DNA of 64,000 nt from an uncultured Bacteroidales bacterium (lineage in GTDB: Bacteria; Bacteroidota; Bacteroidia; Bacteroidales; Bacteroidaceae), in NCBI GenBank assembly GCA_937906165.1, contig CALCYA010000096.1, positions 6,608 through 70,607 of the forward strand, given 5' to 3'. Below the pieces are notes generated by a model, which had not been told where the DNA came from, did no database searches, and was given only the letters and a program-made list of their open reading frames with translations. The translations under genes and the position numbers were made by a program. Of this stretch, positions 60,294 to 64,000 are shown piece after piece. How positions within the stretch are numbered: the first letter of the stretch is position 1; every line of letters begins with the position of its first letter.

Positions 60294-61196
60294 TTACTTG
60301 TTTAGACGTATCCAATTCCCTAATTTCTCATCCCATTCCTCTGGCTCAAATTTTCCCATACCTGCAGCTGGAAAGAATGTAATCTCTCCAAAATATATCT
60401 TGCCATTGGTATTGTACAGGTCTATTCGGGCGAAAGGTATGTCTTTTGATAACGTTTCAACTATTTCTATCATTTTTTCAAAATTCATAGGCTTTTCAAA
60501 TGTTCTATTGAAATCGGGCATACAACATTTTTCACCAAAATGCAATATTTCGGCATCCCTGTTATAATAATTTGCTTTATGCTCTATGAAACGGTCGAAA
60601 TCAACTTTAAAACATTCGACCCTCCCATTAAAACAGAAAAATTTATAATCCTTCAGTTCAATAGAACTTTCATCGGTCATATATTGCTCAGCGATAATGC
60701 GTTTGGGTACATTCTTGTATGGCCATTCACGAAAATTTTTGTATATGTCACTATTTAGTGACAGTTGCAGTTTCTGCTTAGCTTTTTCTATGTTAAATGT
60801 AGATTTATCCTTACAAATAACAACACCACCACCTCCGCCGCCATGTGTGGTTTTCAATACAAATTGGTCGGGGAGTGCGTTCCAATCAATCTCATCAATA
60901 CTATTCCATACTCCTAGCGTTGGTATGATATGCTCATCACCAATGATCTTTGCTACATACTCCTTTACGGCATACTTATCAACCATAGTTGTGTACTCCG
61001 GCTTGCGGTTGTATAGTTTCAGCCATTGCAGTTTCTGATTAAAAGTCTTTGGGTTTTCCAAATCAAGTTTTTCTTCCATCATTAAACGAAACTTCAGTTT
61101 GAGGAACAGTTTGTCTGGCCAAAGTCGTGCTGTTTTATTTATAAACCACAAAAGGACTTTAGAAGGTTTTTTAATGATTTGTGTTATTTTGTTCAT
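60294..61196 (-). CDS. TupA-like ATP-grasp protein
   Basis: A 300-residue ATP-grasp family protein common in capsule and teichuronopeptide-type loci. DLENPKTFNQKLQWLKLYNR, then MVDKYAVKEYVAKIIGDEHI and PTLGVWNSIDEIDW are the typical opening; the phosphate-binding FVLKTTHGGGGGGVVICKD near 115-133 and RIIAEQYM follow, and a late RIDLYNTNGKIYFGEITFFP carries acidic metal ligands. TupA relatives may ligate an amino acid or a similar acid to the polysaccharide, which here is inference. Overlaps the flippase gene by 26 bases. Confidence 0.88.
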   Translation of the reverse strand: MNKITQIIKKPSKVLLWFINKTARLWPDKLFLKLKFRLMMEEKLDLENPKTFNQKLQWLKLYNRKPEYTTMVDKYAVKEYVAKIIGDEHIIPTLGVWNSIDEIDWNALPDQFVLKTTHGGGGGGVVICKDKSTFNIEKAKQKLQLSLNSDIYKNFREWPYKNVPKRIIAEQYMTDESSIELKDYKFFCFNGRVECFKVDFDRFIEHKANYYNRDAEILHFGEKCCMPDFNRTFEKPMNFEKMIEIVETLSKDIPFARIDLYNTNGKIYFGEITFFPAAGMGKFEPEEWDEKLGNWIRLNK

Positions 61197-62451
61197 TTTT
61201 TTGTTTTATTTTTAAAGCTTTTATCATAATACTTGTACCTAACATAGCACGTGTTAATGCAATTGTAATTGCTGCGCCAATAAATCCCCAGAAATAGATT
61301 AATGGGAATGCCATAATGAAACCAATAACAGATACAACGGCTGTGGTGTTGCGTAATTGGCGTTCATATCCTGCAATTATCAGGTAATTGGTTCCATAGA
61401 CATTATTCAATGCTATAAAGAATATTGAGAATGCGGTTATACGCAATACAAGCACAGCGTCAATAAATTCTTTAGTGAAGAATATGTTAATTATAATTGG
61501 AGCCAAAAGGAATAATGTTGTTGATATGCACAGCGATACTGTAAGGTTAATTCTTACGTATAGATTATGCTTGTCTAATCTTCTTGAAAGGAATGGGAAG
61601 AAGGTTCTTGACAAAACTTGTGTAAATTGCATGGCAATATTGACAAGTCTTGTTCCTGCATCAAGTTTACCGTTGGCAACCTCACCACCGAAGAATCCCA
61701 AGAGCACTGTTGAAAAACTATTGTACAAATTGGGCATTAAGCTGTTTAAGAAGACATCTGTACTTCTCTTGATTGTATGGAATACACTACTTATTGTTGG
61801 AATGATTAACTTGACTTTCCATTTGATTAGTATAAAATATAAAGCAATACACCCCGATACAACAAAACCAAGTGATGTGAACAGTGGCTGGAGAATATAG
61901 TCATCTTTTTCTTTTACAAAAATGAAAATGGCGATAGTAAACACTAATTTGGAAAGTAGGCTTAATATTGTTATGTATTTCATTCTTTCCATTGCTTGGA
62001 AAAACCATTCGGGATATAGTATGTGTCCGGGAATCATTAAGAATGAAACAAATAAAACGTCTGCATTCCTTTTAAATAAAGGAATGAATGTTACTAATAT
62101 AAACAGAATGATAGCAGATGCTAACATTAATACAATCCTTGCACAGAGCACTCTTGAGAAAATCTCTGAAATTTTCTCTGTATTCTCTCTGTTTTGTGCA
62201 ACATCTCTTGTCGCTGTAAAATTGAAACCCCAATCGGAGATTGTCTGTAGCCAAACCATAACACCTGCCGCAAACGCAATCTTGCCAAAACCTTCAACTC
62301 CAATAACTCTTGCCAAATACGGCATTGTTATAAGTGGAAATACATAGCCAGCAACCTGAAGCAATGAGAGATAGGCAAAGTTCTGTACAAGAACTTTGCC
62401 GTCTTTATTTGAACTTATCCTACTTCTTATTTTGGATAGCCTGTTAAACAT
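61171..62451 (-). CDS. wzx: Polysaccharide flippase (Wzx/MATE-like)
   Basis: A 426-residue inner-membrane flippase with about twelve helices, moving lipid-linked repeat units to the periplasm. N-terminal NFAYLSLLQVAGYVFPLITM and PYLARVIGVEGFGKIAFAAG are typical of the family. LDAGTRLVNIAMQFTQVLSR and a later YGTNYLIIAGYERQLRNTTA also match. Together with the polymerase it shows a Wzx/Wzy-dependent pathway. Its stop lies inside the TupA gene (26-base overlap), indicating coupled expression. Confidence 0.93.
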   Translation of the reverse strand: MFNRLSKIRSRISSNKDGKVLVQNFAYLSLLQVAGYVFPLITMPYLARVIGVEGFGKIAFAAGVMVWLQTISDWGFNFTATRDVAQNRENTEKISEIFSRVLCARIVLMLASAIILFILVTFIPLFKRNADVLFVSFLMIPGHILYPEWFFQAMERMKYITILSLLSKLVFTIAIFIFVKEKDDYILQPLFTSLGFVVSGCIALYFILIKWKVKLIIPTISSVFHTIKRSTDVFLNSLMPNLYNSFSTVLLGFFGGEVANGKLDAGTRLVNIAMQFTQVLSRTFFPFLSRRLDKHNLYVRINLTVSLCISTTLFLLAPIIINIFFTKEFIDAVLVLRITAFSIFFIALNNVYGTNYLIIAGYERQLRNTTAVVSVIGFIMAFPLIYFWGFIGAAITIALTRAMLGTSIMIKALKIKQKNEQNNTNH

Positions 62452-62480
62452 ATATTCATACTGTGATCAAGAACAACTTG

Positions 62481-63533
62481 TTATTTATAATACTCCGCAT
62501 ACCACTCGGCAAAAGCTCTCAATCCTTCACGTAACGAGGTCGATGGCTTGAAACCGAAATCCTCCTCCAGCGGGGTGGTGTCGGCGTATGTTACGGGAAC
62601 ATCACCGGGTTGCATTGGGACTAACTCTTTGTGTGCCTCGAAGTCATAGTCTTGTGGCAGAACGCCTGCGCGCAATAGCTCTTCCTGCAAAATTGTTACA
62701 AAGTCGAGCAGGTTCTCGGGTTGGTTGTTGCCGATGTTGTATACCTTATACGGTGGCACTGGCAGGCCGTCCTCGCCTGTCTTGCGCTCGGGAGCATGCT
62801 GCATAACGCGGATAATGCCCTCTACGATGTCATCGACGTATGTGAAATCGCGCTTGCAGTTGCCATAGTTGAATATCTGTATCTTGTCGCCTTTTACAAG
62901 TTTGTTGGTGAAACCGAAGTATGCCATGTCGGGGCGGCCGGCCGGGCCATACACGGTGAAGAAACGCAAACCGGTACTTGGGATGTTGTAGAGTTTGCTG
63001 TATGCGTGTGCCATGAGCTCATTGCTTTTCTTGGTTGCAGCATAGAGGCTCACAGGGTTGTCAACCTTGTCATCGGTGCTGTAGGGCACCTTCTTGTTAC
63101 TGCCGTAAACGCTTGACGATGACGCATAAACGAGGTGCTCTACAGCATTGTTCCTACAAGCCTCAAGTATGTTGTAGAAACCTATAAGGTTACTCTCTAT
63201 GTATGCACCCGGGTTGGTGATGCTGTAACGCACACCGGCCTGAGCAGCAAGGTTCACTACAACGTATGGCTTGTGTGTGGTGAACAGGTCATCAATGAGC
63301 TGCTTATCGGCAATATTGCCTTCAATGAATGTGAACTTGTCAGACTTGTTCAATGCATTCAAGCGCTCTTTCTTGATATTGACATCATAGTAGTCATTCA
63401 TGTTGTCGATACCGATGATGTGCGCATCCTCAACTTCGTTGAGCAGTCGCTTGCACAGGTTGCTGCCAATGAAACCGGCAGCACCAGTAACCAATATTGT
63501 CTTGCCTTTAAGGTCTATGTTGTACTGTAGCAT
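62481..63533 (-). CDS. UDP-glucuronate 4-epimerase-like NAD-dependent epimerase
   Basis: A 350-residue extended SDR. LVTGAAGFIGSNLCKRLLNE binds NAD; IIGIDNMNDYYDVNIKKERL, HKPYVVVNLAAQAGVRYSIT and the catalytic YAATKKSNELMAHAY give the UDP-glucuronate epimerase subgroup. GLRFFTVYGPAGRPDMAYFG is also characteristic of that group. With the adjacent UDP-glucose dehydrogenase it would make UDP-galacturonate for the capsule. Base composition is higher in GC than the AT-rich genes that follow. Confidence 0.93.
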   Translation of the reverse strand: MLQYNIDLKGKTILVTGAAGFIGSNLCKRLLNEVEDAHIIGIDNMNDYYDVNIKKERLNALNKSDKFTFIEGNIADKQLIDDLFTTHKPYVVVNLAAQAGVRYSITNPGAYIESNLIGFYNILEACRNNAVEHLVYASSSSVYGSNKKVPYSTDDKVDNPVSLYAATKKSNELMAHAYSKLYNIPSTGLRFFTVYGPAGRPDMAYFGFTNKLVKGDKIQIFNYGNCKRDFTYVDDIVEGIIRVMQHAPERKTGEDGLPVPPYKVYNIGNNQPENLLDFVTILQEELLRAGVLPQDYDFEAHKELVPMQPGDVPVTYADTTPLEEDFGFKPSTSLREGLRAFAEWYAEYYK

Positions 63534-63551
63534 GGCTATCTGCTTTATGTT

Positions 63552-64000
63552 TTAATCTCTCTGGAAAATATCGCGTGTATATACTTTCTCTTTCACGTCG
63601 TCGAGACAGGCGTCGTAGCGGTTGGCGATGATGGCCTGTGACTGCTGCTTGAACTCGTCAAGGTCGTTCACTACGCGGCTGCCGAAGAATGTGCTGCCGT
63701 TCTCAAGAGCGGGCTCGTAGATGATGACCTCGGCGCCCTTGGCCTTGATGCGTTTCATCACTCCCTGGATTGATGACTGGCGGAAGTTGTCGCTGTTGCT
63801 TTTCATGGTCAATCTGTAAACACCGATTACGCATTTCTTCTCATCGCTGGCGTTAAAGCTTCCGTTGCCGCTATAGTATCCTGCCATGCTCAATACTTGG
63901 TCGGCGATGAAGTCCTTGCGTGTGCGGTTGCTCTCTACAATGGCGCTCATCATGTTCTGCGGAACTTCCTGGTAGTTGGCAAGCAGTTGCTTGGTGTCCT
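63552..64000 (-). CDS. ugd: UDP-glucose 6-dehydrogenase, C-terminal part
   Basis: The C-terminal 149 codons of a cytosolic enzyme oxidising UDP-glucose to UDP-glucuronate. The frame is open to the right edge, where [20 protein letters not shown] is read, the usual segment after the catalytic domain. The last domain shows [20 protein letters not shown] and [11 protein letters not shown], then [17 protein letters not shown]. The start and the catalytic Cys lie outside the window. It precedes the epimerase by 18 bases, giving a UDP-hexuronate pathway at the head of the visible capsule cluster. Confidence 0.93.
   Translation of the reverse strand, partial: DTKQLLANYQEVPQNMMSAIVESNRTRKDFIADQVLSMAGYYSGNGSFNASDEKKCVIGVYRLTMKSNSDNFRQSSIQGVMKRIKAKGAEVIIYEPALENGSTFFGSRVVNDLDEFKQQSQAIIANRYDACLDDVKEKVYTRDIFQRD

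Noticed and set aside
1..64000. tRNA genes
   Set aside because: No cloverleaf with a GTTCRANNC T-arm and matching acceptor stem was recognised by eye; a covariance scan was not possible, so a missed tRNA cannot be excluded.

Overview
The window reads as chromosomal DNA of a gut- or mouth-type Bacteroidales bacterium (phylum Bacteroidota). Supporting signs are: promoters of the form TAnnTTTG ahead of many genes; a capsule-assembly Wzi protein; DUF4836 and PorT-like outer-membrane families; BlaI/M56 modules coupled to TonB-type domains; a chlamydial-Hc1-like histone; a type IX secretion (type B) C-terminal domain; and exported GH2/GH20 glycosidases. I cannot fix genus or species from sequence reading alone. 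No tRNA, 16S/23S rRNA, CRISPR array or intact insertion sequence was seen.

Layout. 1-488: 3' end of peptidase T. 634-3703 (minus): three coupled glycosyltransferases, preceded by a tandem repeat whose roughly 84-bp units each carry a promoter-like box. 4058-11095 (minus): four-gene operon BlaI repressor / TonB-domain protein / M56 BlaR1-like metalloprotease / very large exported MG2-plus-Sel1 protein. 11275-14888 (minus): SanA-like protein, GH20 hexosaminidase, TrmH-type rRNA/tRNA methyltransferase. 15026-20476 (plus): glutaminase, SDR, asparaginase, porin, C4-dicarboxylate transporter, which together look like an amide and dicarboxylate salvage unit. 20713-23001: K+/H+ antiporter, RNase P RNA (minus) and small SRP RNA (plus). 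23068-29611: nucleotidyltransferase-GHMP kinase fusion, histone-like protein, a decayed outer-membrane-barrel gene, and a GH2 beta-galactosidase with a CBM32-like tail. 29730-36740 (plus): DUF4836 lipoprotein, ABC ATPase and permease, then rmlA-C-D-B for dTDP-L-rhamnose, apparently one transcription unit. 36823-43217: PorT-like barrel and LysM/periplasmic-binding fusion (minus), then a T9SS type B protein and uvrA (plus).

43218-64000 is the accessory half. It has a surface-polysaccharide block on the minus strand (lipoprotein, Wzi, nucleotidyltransferase-like protein, GT2). Next comes a patch of small, unusual genes: an unknown 210-residue protein, a DUF3791-DUF3990-DUF3791 trio that looks like a toxin-antitoxin-type module, and a phage-tail-like protein with an SGNH esterase domain. 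After that is a large AT-rich minus-strand capsule/O-antigen cluster transcribed from beyond the right edge: UDP-glucose dehydrogenase, UDP-glucuronate epimerase, Wzx flippase, ATP-grasp TupA-like protein, Wzy polymerase, two GT4, two hexapeptide acetyltransferases, a GNAT-like protein, a ChbG/HpnK deacetylase and a GT2.

The most unusual non-coding signal is a family of intergenic structured repeats. A conserved CTCGCTGT block, a hairpin whose stem sequence changes from copy to copy while pairing is kept, and often a closing CTCGCT occur at about 3750, 3834, 43241, 49061, 50212 and 50316. In the accessory region these copies lie next to TAACGATTAAGGCTGCGGGT-like ends, which in at least one case are inverted like those of a MITE.
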